From DASQUK01 sp035697145 (lineage in GTDB: Bacteria; Actinomycetota; Acidimicrobiia; Acidimicrobiales; VFJN01), in the NCBI GenBank assembly GCA_035697145.1, contig DASSDL010000141.1, positions 47,024 through 111,023 on the forward strand: DNA of 64,000 bases, given 5' to 3'. Shown here piece by piece: positions 17,822 to 26,038 of this stretch (its first letter is position 1; each line of letters begins with the position of its first letter). A model generated the notes under the pieces. That model did no database searches. It had not been told where the DNA came from and worked only from the letters and a program-made list of their open reading frames with translations. The translations under genes and the position numbers were made by a program.

Positions 17822-17829
17822 GGCGCGAC

Positions 17830-17835
17830 AGAGTA
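17830..17835 (-). promoter_or_regulatory. -10 element, probable leaderless promoter of divIVA
   Basis: TACTCT on the minus strand is 8 nt upstream of the ATG at 17821, in the 102-bp gap after yggT. Confidence 0.4.
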
Positions 17836-17923
17836 ACGAACCCGGTCAAGGCGAACTGAAGCTCGGCCCCGGCGTCCTCAGAACATGCGCGTATGGGTCA
17901 CGTGGCACCATCCGCCCGGCCTC

Positions 17924-18175
17924 TCAGCAGATCGCTCGGTACACGATCTGACCTACGAGGAAGACGATGATCGGTGACAGGTCGAGCGCCGCTACGCCCA
18001 TGCGGATCGGTGGCAACAGCGAGCGGATTGGCGCCAGCACCGGCTCGGTCAGCCGGTAGAAGACGTCGTAGATCTGGGCGTAGGTCGTGCCCGGCGTGGG
18101 CAGGAACCAGCTCATGATGATGCGGGCGAAGATGACCAGCATGTAGAGCTGGATCGCGATGCAGACGATGATCAC
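17924..18175 (-). CDS. yggT: YggT family membrane protein
   Basis: An 83-residue integral membrane protein with two hydrophobic segments (about residues 3-20 and 60-80) and the conserved middle motif FYRLTEPVLAPIRSLLPP typical of YggT. Its molecular role is not settled; in actinobacteria it is always near sepF and divIVA and is thought to help division or osmotic response. It follows sepF by 61 nt and precedes divIVA in the same direction. Confidence 0.9.
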   Translation of the reverse strand: MIIVCIAIQLYMLVIFARIIMSWFLPTPGTTYAQIYDVFYRLTEPVLAPIRSLLPPIRMGVAALDLSPIIVFLVGQIVYRAIC

Positions 18176-18236
18176 GGGTGGGGTGGCTCCCGACGGTGCT
18201 GGCGAAGACGGGCGGGCGGACGGACGAGGCGGGCGT

Positions 18237-18905
18237 TCAGGCTTCGTAGCCTCGCTCGCGGAGGCGACGCCTCTCCTCGAGCGAGACTTCGACGTCGTTC
18301 GGCGTCAGAAGATAGACCTGGTTCGCCACCCGCTCCATCTGGCCGCCAAGGCCGTAGCAGAGGCCGCTGGCGAAGTCGATGATGCGACGGGAGAGGTCGC
18401 GGTCGACACCCTGGAGGTTGAGGATCACCGGGACATTGACCTTGAACTTGTCGGCCACGTCCTGCGCGTCGTTGAACGATGTGGGCCCGACCACGAATGG
18501 CTTGGTGGTCGTGCCGGGCGCCAGGGGTCGCACGACCCCGCGGCGGCCGCGTCCCGGGCGGTCGACGTCGGACCCGCGCCGGGTCGCCACCGGATCGCGC
18601 CCGGGCGAGACGTCCCCGGTCAGGTCCTCTCCGCCCGCGTGGCCGTGCGCGTGGCCGTGCGCGTGGCCGTGCGCGTGGCCGTTGCCGTTGCGGTCGTCGC
18701 CGTGGCGGTCTGGTGCCAGCGTGCGCACCGATCCGCTGGGCTCCGGGTCACGTTGCACTGAGCCCGAGCTGCTCCGCCGGCCCGACGAGCGCGCCGGGCC
18801 CGAGTGCGGCGCCACCGGGTGCTCGCCGGTGACGTCGAAGTCGTCGTACTCGTCGTCGGGGCCCAGCCCCAGGTAGAGCATCGCCTTGCGCCACATCGAT
18901 GCCAT
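18237..18905 (-). CDS. sepF: Cell division protein SepF
   Basis: A 222-residue FtsZ membrane anchor. The N-terminal amphipathic helix region MASMWRKAMLYLGLG is followed by an acidic DDEYDDFD stretch, a long linker, and the C-terminal SepF/DUF552 domain (about 130-215) with NDAQDVADKFKVNVPVILNL and RIIDFASGLCYGLGG. In bacteria without FtsA, SepF is the main tether of FtsZ to the membrane. The linker contains an unusual His-Gly-Ala repeat (residues 76-90). The ATG at 18905 has a GGAGG four bases upstream; an in-frame ATG three codons later would have wider spacing. Confidence 0.95.
   Translation of the reverse strand: MASMWRKAMLYLGLGPDDEYDDFDVTGEHPVAPHSGPARSSGRRSSSGSVQRDPEPSGSVRTLAPDRHGDDRNGNGHAHGHAHGHAHGHAGGEDLTGDVSPGRDPVATRRGSDVDRPGRGRRGVVRPLAPGTTTKPFVVGPTSFNDAQDVADKFKVNVPVILNLQGVDRDLSRRIIDFASGLCYGLGGQMERVANQVYLLTPNDVEVSLEERRRLRERGYEA
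18637..18684 (-). repeat. 12-bp tandem repeat in the sepF linker
   Basis: Three perfect copies and one imperfect copy of GCGTGGCCGTGC (plus strand, starting 18637, 18649, 18661 and 18673) encode a Gly-His-Ala-His repeat in SepF. The unit keeps the frame, so copy number could vary between strains without breaking the gene. Confidence 0.8.
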
Positions 18906-18931
18906 GAGTCCTCCACGGCCGTGTCTGGTAA

Positions 18932-19618
18932 CTAGTCTCGCACCCCCACCGGATCGGGACGCGGACCGAAAAGGTCACGGCCGACGCGGACCATCGTGGC
19001 CCCCTCCTGCACCGCGACCTCGAGATCGTCGGACATCCCCATCGACAACTCCTCCAGCCCCAGCGGCTGCGCCAGGTCGCCCAGAGCCCGAAATGCCGCC
19101 CGGGCCGCCTCGGCGGGACCGGCCGGTGCGATCGTCATCAGCCCGCGCACGTCGAGGCCGAGGTCGAGCAGGCCGTCGACGAGCCCCGGCGCCATCGAGG
19201 GCTCGCAGCCGGCCTTGCTGGCCTCGCCGGAGGTGTTGACCTGAGCCAGCACGGCGGCGCCGGGCGCGAAGCGGGCGATCTCCGCCCCCAGGGCGAGGCG
19301 ATCGACGCTGTGCCAGACCGAGACGTACGGCGCCGCCTTGCGCACCTTGTTGCGCTGCAGCCGACCGACGAAGTGCCAGCGCGGCCCCCGGTCGTCGGTG
19401 CTCGCCCCGAGCTCGGTGGCCTTGCCGACCAGTTCCTGCACGTAGCTCTCGCCGATGTCCTCGAGCCCCGCGTCGAGCGCCTCCCGCACGACGGCGGCGT
19501 CGAAACCCTTGGTGACCGCCACCAGACGCACCGCCTGTGGATCGCCGCCCGCCCGGGCGATGCGGTCCCGCACGGCCGCCACCCGACTGGGGAGGTCGAT
19601 CGCGGCGGCCGTGTTCAT
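18932..19618 (-). CDS. yggS: YggS/PLPBP family pyridoxal phosphate homeostasis protein
   Basis: A 228-residue TIM-barrel PLP-binding protein without known catalytic activity, which buffers PLP and affects amino and keto acid pools. The PLP lysine is Lys37 in RLVAVTKGF. WHFVGRLQRNKVRK and LSMGMSDDLEVAVQEGATMVRVG are family signatures. The ATG at 19618 overlaps the pgeF stop by one base (TGATG), so translation is coupled. The frame stays open upstream through ftsZ, but that is a GC-rich shadow. Confidence 0.94.
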   Translation of the reverse strand: MNTAAAIDLPSRVAAVRDRIARAGGDPQAVRLVAVTKGFDAAVVREALDAGLEDIGESYVQELVGKATELGASTDDRGPRWHFVGRLQRNKVRKAAPYVSVWHSVDRLALGAEIARFAPGAAVLAQVNTSGEASKAGCEPSMAPGLVDGLLDLGLDVRGLMTIAPAGPAEAARAAFRALGDLAQPLGLEELSMGMSDDLEVAVQEGATMVRVGRDLFGPRPDPVGVRD

Positions 19619-20370
19619 CACTGTCCCCGCTGGGGCTGCGCCCCACAGCCATCGCCCTCGAGCCACACGACCATGGCCTGGCGTGCGGTGTCGCCGCGGG
19701 CCCGATGCGAGAACGTCGCCGGCGTGCCGCAGCCGGTGCACCCCGGCCCGGCGCGTGTCACCGCCGCACTGGGGATCGCTGCCAGCGCCGACGTGACGGC
19801 GGCCGGGAGGTCGAGGGCTGACCGGCCCGACCGGGTCGTCGCCCGGACGCTGTCGCCATAGCGAACTGCGACGCGATCGAGGTCCGAGGCGCCGAACTCG
19901 TAGCAACAGGCGTGGATGCACGGGCCGATGACCGCCCGCAGCCGGGTGCCACCCGTCCGGCGGATGGCGTGCACCGCTGCTTCCACGACGCCGGCGACCA
20001 ACCCCCGCCAGCCGACGTGAACGGCGGCCACCACACCCTCGTCGGCGACCAGCGCCACGGGCGCGCAGTCGGCGGTCTGGATGGCCAGCGCTGCCCCCGG
20101 CCGCGCGGTCACCGCGGCGTCGGCGTAGGCACCGGCGTGCGCGCCGGGCTCCTCGACGACGACCACCCGGTCGCCGTGGACCTGGTGGAGCCACGTCCAC
20201 GGCAACGGCACCAGCGCGTGGCGCCGCGCCGCCAGGTCGTCCGCCCGCTGACCGACGGCGAAGTCCCCGTCGGCGGCGCTGGTCAACCGGACATGGGCCG
20301 TCAGCCCGGACGGCAACGCCAACGCCAACGATGTCGGCGGCACCACCGCGGTCGGCGCCCGGACACCCAC
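19618..20370 (-). CDS. pgeF: Peptidoglycan editing factor PgeF (YfiH/laccase-domain)
   Basis: A 250-residue member of the multicopper polyphenol oxidase-like DUF152 family. The metal-ligand motifs appear in order: TWLHQVHGD, IQTADCAPV, AAVHVGWRG, and GPCIHACCYEF. In Escherichia coli the homologue removes wrongly incorporated L-Ser from peptidoglycan precursors. Location directly after ftsZ is standard in actinobacteria. It starts 15 nt after the ftsZ stop and overlaps yggS by one base. Confidence 0.92.
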   Translation of the reverse strand: MGVRAPTAVVPPTSLALALPSGLTAHVRLTSAADGDFAVGQRADDLAARRHALVPLPWTWLHQVHGDRVVVVEEPGAHAGAYADAAVTARPGAALAIQTADCAPVALVADEGVVAAVHVGWRGLVAGVVEAAVHAIRRTGGTRLRAVIGPCIHACCYEFGASDLDRVAVRYGDSVRATTRSGRSALDLPAAVTSALAAIPSAAVTRAGPGCTGCGTPATFSHRARGDTARQAMVVWLEGDGCGAQPQRGQ

Positions 20371-20385
20371 CGAGGACCTCCCCGG

Positions 20386-21507
20386 CTACTTGAGGAACGA
20401 CGGGACGTCGAACTCGTCGTCGCTGTCGAGATCGAGATCGTCCAACGACGGCGAGACCGAGCTCAGCGAGCCGGTGGTGTCCTCGAACGACGGCGCCCCC
20501 CTCGAGGTGTCTGACCCGTTGGCACCCCGCGCCCGCACCGTCCCCTTGCCGGTGTCGTCCCAGCGGTCGAACCCGGCGGCGATGACGGTGACCCGCACCT
20601 CGTCGCCCATCTCGTCGTCGATGATCGAGCCGAAGATGATGTTGGCGTCGGGGTGGGCGACGCCGTGGATGACCTCGGCCGCCTCGTTGACCTCGAACAG
20701 GCCGAGGTCGCTGCCGCCGGCAATGGTTAGCAGGATGCCGCGGGCGCCCTCGATCGAGGCCTCGAGCAACGGGCTGGAGATGGCGTTGCGCGATGCCTGG
20801 AGGGCGCGGCCCTCGCCGGACCCGTAGCCGATGCCCATCAGCGCCGAGCCGGCGTTGCTCATGATCATCTTCACGTCGGCGAAGTCGGTGTTGATGAGGC
20901 CGGGCGTGGTGATGAGGTCGGTGATGCCCTGCACGCCCTGCAGCAACACCTCGTCGGCCATCTTGAAGGCGTTGACCATCGACGTCTTCTCGTTGGACAC
21001 GGTCAGCAACCGGTCGTTGGGGATGACGATGAGGGTGTCGACCTTCTCCTTGAGGTGCTGGATCCCCTGCTCCGCCTGCACCGCCCGGCGCCGGCCCTCG
21101 AACGAGAACGGCCGGGTCACCACGCCGATGGTGAGCGCCCCGATGCTCTTGGCGATCTCGGCCACCACCGGCGCACCCCCCGTGCCGGTGCCGCCGCCCT
21201 TGCCGGCGGTGATGAACACCATGTCGGCGCCCTTCAGGATCTCCTCGATCTCGTCGCTGTGCTCCTCCGCAGCCTGCCGGCCCACCTCGGGATCGCTGCC
21301 CGCCCCGAGGCCCCGCGTCAGCTCTCGACCGATGTCGAGCTTGGCGTCGGCATCGCTCATGAGCAGCGCCTGGGCGTCGGTGTTGATGGCGATGAACTCC
21401 ACGCCCTTCAGCCCGGCGTCGATCATGCGGTTCACCGCGTTGACGCCGCCACCCCCGATCCCGACCACTTTGATCACGGCCAAGTAGTTCTGCGGATTGC
21501 CGGCCAT
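20386..21507 (-). CDS. ftsZ: Cell division GTPase FtsZ
   Basis: A 373-residue tubulin homologue that forms the division ring. VVGIGGGGVNAVNRMI begins the GTP-binding domain, and AGKGGGTGTGGAPVVAEIAK is the tubulin signature loop. The T7 loop aspartates are present in the GADMVF to SDLGLFEVNEAA region, and the protein ends in a conserved tail, DEFDVPSFLK, that binds SepF and FtsW. The ATG at 21507 is preceded by GGAGGT eight bases upstream, which decides it against GTG at 21525. It has its own promoter and a structured 5' leader. Confidence 0.98.
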   Translation of the reverse strand: MAGNPQNYLAVIKVVGIGGGGVNAVNRMIDAGLKGVEFIAINTDAQALLMSDADAKLDIGRELTRGLGAGSDPEVGRQAAEEHSDEIEEILKGADMVFITAGKGGGTGTGGAPVVAEIAKSIGALTIGVVTRPFSFEGRRRAVQAEQGIQHLKEKVDTLIVIPNDRLLTVSNEKTSMVNAFKMADEVLLQGVQGITDLITTPGLINTDFADVKMIMSNAGSALMGIGYGSGEGRALQASRNAISSPLLEASIEGARGILLTIAGGSDLGLFEVNEAAEVIHGVAHPDANIIFGSIIDDEMGDEVRVTVIAAGFDRWDDTGKGTVRARGANGSDTSRGAPSFEDTTGSLSSVSPSLDDLDLDSDDEFDVPSFLK

Positions 21508-21681
21508 GGGTCGTCCCACCTCCACCTTCGAGGGTCACCGGGGAGAATTTGTCCGGCTCGGAACCGCCGTTGCTCCCGAGCAGGGGTTTCGAGAAAGTAC
21601 CAAAGGCCCGCAGCCCCACCGGCACCGGCCTCAGCCTCAAGTGGAGGTCGATACTTTTCCTCAACCTCTGGTTGTTCTCGC
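21508..21681 (-). promoter_or_regulatory. Structured 5' leader of ftsZ
   Basis: Between the predicted transcription start (about 21675) and the ftsZ ATG lie roughly 165 nt without a gene. Near the 5' end the minus strand reads CAACC-AGA-GGTTG, a short perfect stem-loop, then CCTCCACTTGAGG, an imperfect palindrome related to sequence at the murB-ftsQ junction, then the strong GGAGGT ribosome binding site. A regulatory role is inferred from the length and symmetry. Confidence 0.4.
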
Positions 21682-21711
21682 AGCCTACGAACACCTCTGG
21701 TGACGGGTCAA
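21682..21711 (-). promoter_or_regulatory. Candidate ftsZ promoter
   Basis: TTGACC (21711-21706) and TAGGCT (21687-21682) are spaced by 18 bp on the minus strand. The -10 box overlaps the ftsQ stop codon, so ftsZ can be expressed apart from the upstream dcw operon. Confidence 0.45.
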
Positions 21712-22470
21712 GGCCGGACTTCCCGGAACGCGCACATCGAGCAGCCCGAGGCAGGCCACGTCCACGTCGGCCAGGACGGTCTCGACGGCCACGATCTTGT
21801 CGTCGAGATCGTCGGTGCTGCCGAACCGGATCTCCCCGCGGTCGGCCAGGGCCGCGTCCAGGTCGGAGGAGACCGAGGTCACCACGCCGGACAGGCGTTC
21901 ACCCAGCGCGCGCAGCACCGTCAGGGCGTCGCGGGCACCGCGCCCCAGCTCCTCGCCCTCGGCAATGCGCCCGCGGACGCCGGTTACTTCCGGGAGTCCG
22001 GGAGGTGGCTGGCGGGTTACCGCCAGGACCCGCCCGTCCTTGTCGACCAACGCGACTCGGCCCTCGACCACCTCGACCACCGCCAGGGGCTCGCGCTCGG
22101 TCACGTGGATCTCGATCGTCCCCGGCCAGCGGCGGGCCAGGGTCGCCTGCGCGACCCAGGGCAGGCCCTCGATCCGGGCCGCGGCCCGGCCCGCATCGAC
22201 GCCGACCATGGTGTCGCCGCGCTCGATCCGGGCGACTCGGCGCACCTCGGCGGCATCGCTGTGGGTCACGCCGTCGACGCGCACGCGGTCGACGTCGAGG
22301 AGCGGCGTCTGGGTGGCGACCAGGGCCGCCACCAGGACGGCGATGACGGCGAGGGCCACCGCGAACCGCTTGAGGCGGCGTCTGCCCTGGTCACGCTGCA
22401 CGGCGATGCGCCGCGACCGCATGCGGGGATCGACGACGACCGGCGGAGTTGCGTCCGCGGCGCCCTTCAA
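21685..22470 (-). CDS. ftsQ: Cell division protein FtsQ (POTRA domain)
   Basis: A 261-residue bitopic membrane protein of the divisome. A basic cytoplasmic head (residues 1-34, RRLKR) precedes one membrane helix (about 36-55) and an extracytoplasmic POTRA domain starting LLDVDRVRVDGVTHSDAAEV, then the FtsQ domain with RRWPGTIEIHVTEREPLAVV. FtsQ scaffolds FtsL/FtsB and FtsW/FtsI. The start is TTG at 22470, whose TTGA overlaps the murB stop; a GAGG seven bases upstream supports it. Confidence 0.93.
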   Translation of the reverse strand: MKGAADATPPVVVDPRMRSRRIAVQRDQGRRRLKRFAVALAVIAVLVAALVATQTPLLDVDRVRVDGVTHSDAAEVRRVARIERGDTMVGVDAGRAAARIEGLPWVAQATLARRWPGTIEIHVTEREPLAVVEVVEGRVALVDKDGRVLAVTRQPPPGLPEVTGVRGRIAEGEELGRGARDALTVLRALGERLSGVVTSVSSDLDAALADRGEIRFGSTDDLDDKIVAVETVLADVDVACLGLLDVRVPGSPALTRHQRCS

Positions 22471-23423
22471 CTCTCGACCTCTACTTGAGGTTCAACTTGA
22501 GGTTGAGGGTTGACGAAGCCCACCAAGCGGGTCTCGGGATGGAGCTCGACGCCGGAGTGGTCCCGCACCCGCCGGCGGACCACCTCCATGAGCGCGCGGA
22601 CGTCGTCGGCCGACCCGCCGGCGTCGGCCTGGAAGAAGTTGGCGTGCTTGGGTGACACCTCGGCCGACCCCAGGCGCAGCCCCTTGCAGCCGGCGGCATC
22701 GATCAGTCGGCCGGCCGAGTCGTCCGGCGGGTTGGCGAAGACCGACCCGGCGTTCTGGCCGCCGGGTTGGTTGGCGCGCCGCCAGGCCACGATCTCCGCG
22801 ATCTCGCGCTCCCCCGCCGGCCGGTCCCCGGGCCGCAGCCCCAGCGTGGCCGTCACGACCACGTGGTGGGGCGCGACCGCCGACCGGCGGTAGCCGAGCT
22901 CGAGTTGCGCCAGTGGCACGACCCTGTCGGACCCGGGCCGCGTCAGGTCGACGACACGCGCCTCGGTCAACGACGCCGCCATGTCGGACCCGTGACCGCC
23001 TGCGTTCATGCGCACCGCACCGCCGATCGACCCCGGCACCCCTACCGCCCACTCGAAGCCCGTGAGCCCGGCGCGCACCGTGCGCCGGGCCGCCACCGGA
23101 AGGGCCACCGCGCCACCCGCCTCCACCCGGGTGCCGTCGACGGCGATCTCGGCGAAGGCGGGACCGAGCGCCACGGCCACGCCCGGGAAGCCCGCGTCCG
23201 CTACCAAGAGGTTCGAGCCCTTGCCCACCACGAGCGTCGCCAGCCCGGTGGCGGCGACCGCGTCGGCCACCCGCCACAGGTCGCCGACGAACGACGCCTC
23301 GACGAAGAGGGCTGCCGAACCGCCCACGCGGTAGGTGGTGAGCGGCCCCAGCGGCACGTCCCGCCGCGCCAAGCCTTGGAGCAGTTCCGCGGCCTCCAGC
23401 ACCGCCTCGTCGGGATGGGTCAC
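22467..23423 (-). CDS. murB: UDP-N-acetylenolpyruvoylglucosamine reductase MurB
   Basis: A 318-residue flavoprotein that reduces UDP-GlcNAc-enolpyruvate to UDP-MurNAc with NADPH. FAD contacts TTYRVGGSAALFVEA and LVVGKGSNLLVADAG are visible, along with GVPGSIGGAVRMNAGG and the catalytic serine in NAGSVFANPP. It starts with GTG at 23423. The last residues, NPQPQVEPQVEVES, come from a short direct repeat of CCTCAAGT at the junction with ftsQ and look like added, non-core sequence. Confidence 0.95.
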   Translation of the reverse strand: MTHPDEAVLEAAELLQGLARRDVPLGPLTTYRVGGSAALFVEASFVGDLWRVADAVAATGLATLVVGKGSNLLVADAGFPGVAVALGPAFAEIAVDGTRVEAGGAVALPVAARRTVRAGLTGFEWAVGVPGSIGGAVRMNAGGHGSDMAASLTEARVVDLTRPGSDRVVPLAQLELGYRRSAVAPHHVVVTATLGLRPGDRPAGEREIAEIVAWRRANQPGGQNAGSVFANPPDDSAGRLIDAAGCKGLRLGSAEVSPKHANFFQADAGGSADDVRALMEVVRRRVRDHSGVELHPETRLVGFVNPQPQVEPQVEVES

Positions 23424-23481
23424 GAGAGCACCACGACTCGGCCGCAGGCCGAGGCCATTTCATGCCTCCGGCGGAGAACCA

Positions 23482-24912
23482 TCACCGGCGGTCCTCGAGC
23501 ATCGCCAGGATGCGGGGGGCGAGCGTCGTCAGGTCGCCCGCCCCCAACGTCAGGCACAGGTCGCCCGGCCGGAGGACACCCCGCAGCCAGGTCAGCACGT
23601 CGTCGAGCCGGGGCAGCCAGGCGACCAGGGCCCAGGGGTCGGCCTCCAACACGGCGTCGACGACGAGCTTGCCCGAGACGCCGGGCCGCGGCGTCTCGCC
23701 GGCGGCGTAGACGTCGGTGACGGCCAGCAGGTCGGCGGCTCGGAAGGCGTGCGCGAAGTCCCGCCACAGTGCCTCGGTGCGGCTGTAGCGGTGGGGCTGG
23801 AACACGGCCACGACCCGCCGCCAGCCGCCGGTCGATGCCGCGGCCAGCGCGGCGGCCACCTCGGTGGGCAGGTGGGCGTAGTCGTCGACCACGGTCACGC
23901 CCTTCGCATCGCCGCGGCGCTCGAAGCGCCGGGCCACGCCCTGGAACCCTGCCAGCGCCGCCGATCCCTCGGTCAGGGGCACCCCGAGGCGGTGGGCCGT
24001 GGCCAGCGCCCCGGCGGCGTTGGCGGCGTTGTGCGCCCCGGGAGCCGCCGGCACGACGACGTCGACGCGGTCACCGGTGGCGGCGTGGTCGAGTGCGAAG
24101 CGGACGCCGGACCCCTCGGGCGCGACCCCACCCAACCGGTAGTCGGCGTCGGCGGAGGTGCCGTACGTGACCGGTTCCTTGGCGTGGTGCACCAGCGCCG
24201 CCGCGCCCGGGTCGTCGATGCAGAGCACGGCAGGACCGTCGAGCCCCGCCACGAACCGCTCGAAACCGTGTCGGAGGGCCTGCTCGCCACCCCAGTTCTC
24301 GAGGTGGTCGGGCTCGACGTTGCTCACGATGCCGGCGTGGGCCCCGAGGGCGAGGAATGTGCCGTCGCTCTCGTCGGCCTCGACCACCAGCGGGCCCCCG
24401 CCGCCCCAGGCCGCGCTCCGTCCGAACTGTGGGATCGTCGCCCCCACCACGTAGCCCGGCTCTCGGCCCGAACCGACGAGGATCGTGGTCAGCAGGGCCG
24501 AGGTCGTGGTCTTGCCGTGCGTGCCGGCCACCGCGACCGTGGTCCGCTGGGCGCAGATGGCCCCGAGGGCGGCGGAGCGGTGCAGCACGGGGACGCCGCG
24601 GGCGCGGGCGGCGACGACGTCAGCGTCGTCGGCCGGAGTGGCGGTGGACACGATGACCGCCTCGACGTCTTCGCCCAGCGCCGGCGGCTGCGGACCGGTG
24701 GACAGGTTGACACCCCGCTCCAGCAGCATGGGCAGGAACGGCGTCGCGGGCGCCGGATCGTGCCCGCTCACCCGGTGTCCCATCTCCACCAGCAGCGTGG
24801 CGACGGCGCTCATCCCGGCGCCGCCGACGTTGCAGACGTGGAGGCGCCGCGGCCGGCTGAGGTCGAGCTCGGAGCGGTCCGGCGAGCCCGGCGTCGGCGG
24901 TTGCTCAGCCAC
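23482..24912 (-). CDS. murC: UDP-N-acetylmuramate--L-alanine ligase MurC
   Basis: A 476-residue Mur ligase adding L-Ala to UDP-MurNAc. The N-terminal Rossmann domain has VCNVGGAGMSAVATLL, the P-loop is AGTHGKTTTSALL (residues 129-141), and VVDDYAHLPTEVAAAL is the C-terminal hinge signature. The GTG start at 24912 overlaps murG by 8 bases and has GGAGGA suitably spaced upstream, which rules out the longer open frame. The 58-nt gap to murB holds no obvious site. Confidence 0.96.
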   Translation of the reverse strand: MAEQPPTPGSPDRSELDLSRPRRLHVCNVGGAGMSAVATLLVEMGHRVSGHDPAPATPFLPMLLERGVNLSTGPQPPALGEDVEAVIVSTATPADDADVVAARARGVPVLHRSAALGAICAQRTTVAVAGTHGKTTTSALLTTILVGSGREPGYVVGATIPQFGRSAAWGGGGPLVVEADESDGTFLALGAHAGIVSNVEPDHLENWGGEQALRHGFERFVAGLDGPAVLCIDDPGAAALVHHAKEPVTYGTSADADYRLGGVAPEGSGVRFALDHAATGDRVDVVVPAAPGAHNAANAAGALATAHRLGVPLTEGSAALAGFQGVARRFERRGDAKGVTVVDDYAHLPTEVAAALAAASTGGWRRVVAVFQPHRYSRTEALWRDFAHAFRAADLLAVTDVYAAGETPRPGVSGKLVVDAVLEADPWALVAWLPRLDDVLTWLRGVLRPGDLCLTLGAGDLTTLAPRILAMLEDRR

Positions 24913-26038
24913 GGGCGTGCTCCTCCACCAACGCGGCGATGGCATCGGCGGCGTCGGGGCGCGCCGCCGCCCGTCCCGCCGACGCCATCTGCTCCAGGCG
25001 GCGCGGATCGGCCAGCAGGGCGTCCACCTCGGCCACCAGGCGCTCGCCATCGAGCTCGGCGTCGGGCACCACCACCGCCGCGCCCGCTCGTTCGATGTGA
25101 CGGGCGTTGGCGGCCTGATGGTCCGCCGTAACGAACGGCGACGGCACCAGCACCGCGGGCAGGCCCACGGCCAGCAGCTCGAAGCTGGTGCTCGCCCCCG
25201 AGCGGCAGACCGCGATGTCGGCCGCCGCCAGCGAGGTCGGCATGTCGTAGTCGTACTCGACGGCCTCGTACCGAAGGGGGCCGTCGCCGGGGACGGGCGG
25301 GCCGCTGGCAGTGATCTCGGCCCAGTCACGCGACCCGACCACGTGGCGGAGGTGCAGGTCGCCACGCTCCGCCCAGCGCCTCGCGGCGTCGACTGCGGCC
25401 CGGTTGATCCGCAACGCTCCCAGCGATCCCCCGAAGACCAGCACCATCCGCCGCCCGGGCTCGACGTCGAGCTTGGTCCGGGCTGAGGCCGCGTCGCGCA
25501 CCCGGTCGATGGCCAGCACCTCGGGGCGCACGGGATTGCCGGTCACCACCGCCCGGGGCAGGGGGGTGCCCTCGAACGACACCGCACACGCCCTGGCGAA
25601 CCGGCCCACCAGTCGGTTGGCCGCACCCGGGGCCGCGTTCTGCTCCGCGACCACGATCGGTACGCGCCGCAGGACGGCGGCCAGCGCGCACGGCACGCTG
25701 GCGTAACCGCCGACCGACAGGACCACGCGGGGCTTGCGGCGGCCCACCAGCCGCCAGGCCCGGCCGAACGCCACCAGCAGCGAGAACGCGGAGCGCACGT
25801 TGCGCAGGCTGAGCCGGCGCTCGAGACCGCGGCCAGGGAGCGTGGTCAGCTCGAAACCCGCCGCCGGCACCAGCCGGGTCTCGATGCCGCGCTCACTGCC
25901 CACGAGCTCGATCGAGCCGACCGGGTGTCCGCGGTCGGCGAGCGCCCGGGCGACGGCGATGGCGGGCTGTACGTGGCCGGCGGTGCCGCCCCCGGCGATG
26001 AGCGAGAAGCACCCCTGGGCGTGGCGACCGCGTCGCAT
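24905..26038 (-). CDS. murG: UDP-GlcNAc:undecaprenyl-PP-MurNAc-pentapeptide transferase MurG
   Basis: A 377-residue GT-B glycosyltransferase that makes lipid II at the inner face of the membrane. The N-terminal glycine loop IAGGGTAGHVQPAIAVA binds lipid I; LSVGGYASVPCALAA and VVAEQNAAPGAANRLVG are family blocks; the C-terminal UDP-GlcNAc site is CRSGASTSFELLAVGLPAVL. The ATG overlaps the ftsW stop by one base (TGATG), showing tight coupling with the flippase/polymerase gene upstream. Confidence 0.96.
   Translation of the reverse strand: MRRGRHAQGCFSLIAGGGTAGHVQPAIAVARALADRGHPVGSIELVGSERGIETRLVPAAGFELTTLPGRGLERRLSLRNVRSAFSLLVAFGRAWRLVGRRKPRVVLSVGGYASVPCALAAVLRRVPIVVAEQNAAPGAANRLVGRFARACAVSFEGTPLPRAVVTGNPVRPEVLAIDRVRDAASARTKLDVEPGRRMVLVFGGSLGALRINRAAVDAARRWAERGDLHLRHVVGSRDWAEITASGPPVPGDGPLRYEAVEYDYDMPTSLAAADIAVCRSGASTSFELLAVGLPAVLVPSPFVTADHQAANARHIERAGAAVVVPDAELDGERLVAEVDALLADPRRLEQMASAGRAAARPDAADAIAALVEEHARG

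Noticed and set aside
18637..18684. Possible CRISPR or satellite array
   Set aside because: The 12-bp units are contiguous, in frame and coding, without spacers.
18932..21694. A 920-codon minus-strand frame seeming to fuse a basic region with YggS
   Set aside because: Only the last 228 codons match a protein family; the rest is out-of-frame ftsZ and pgeF.
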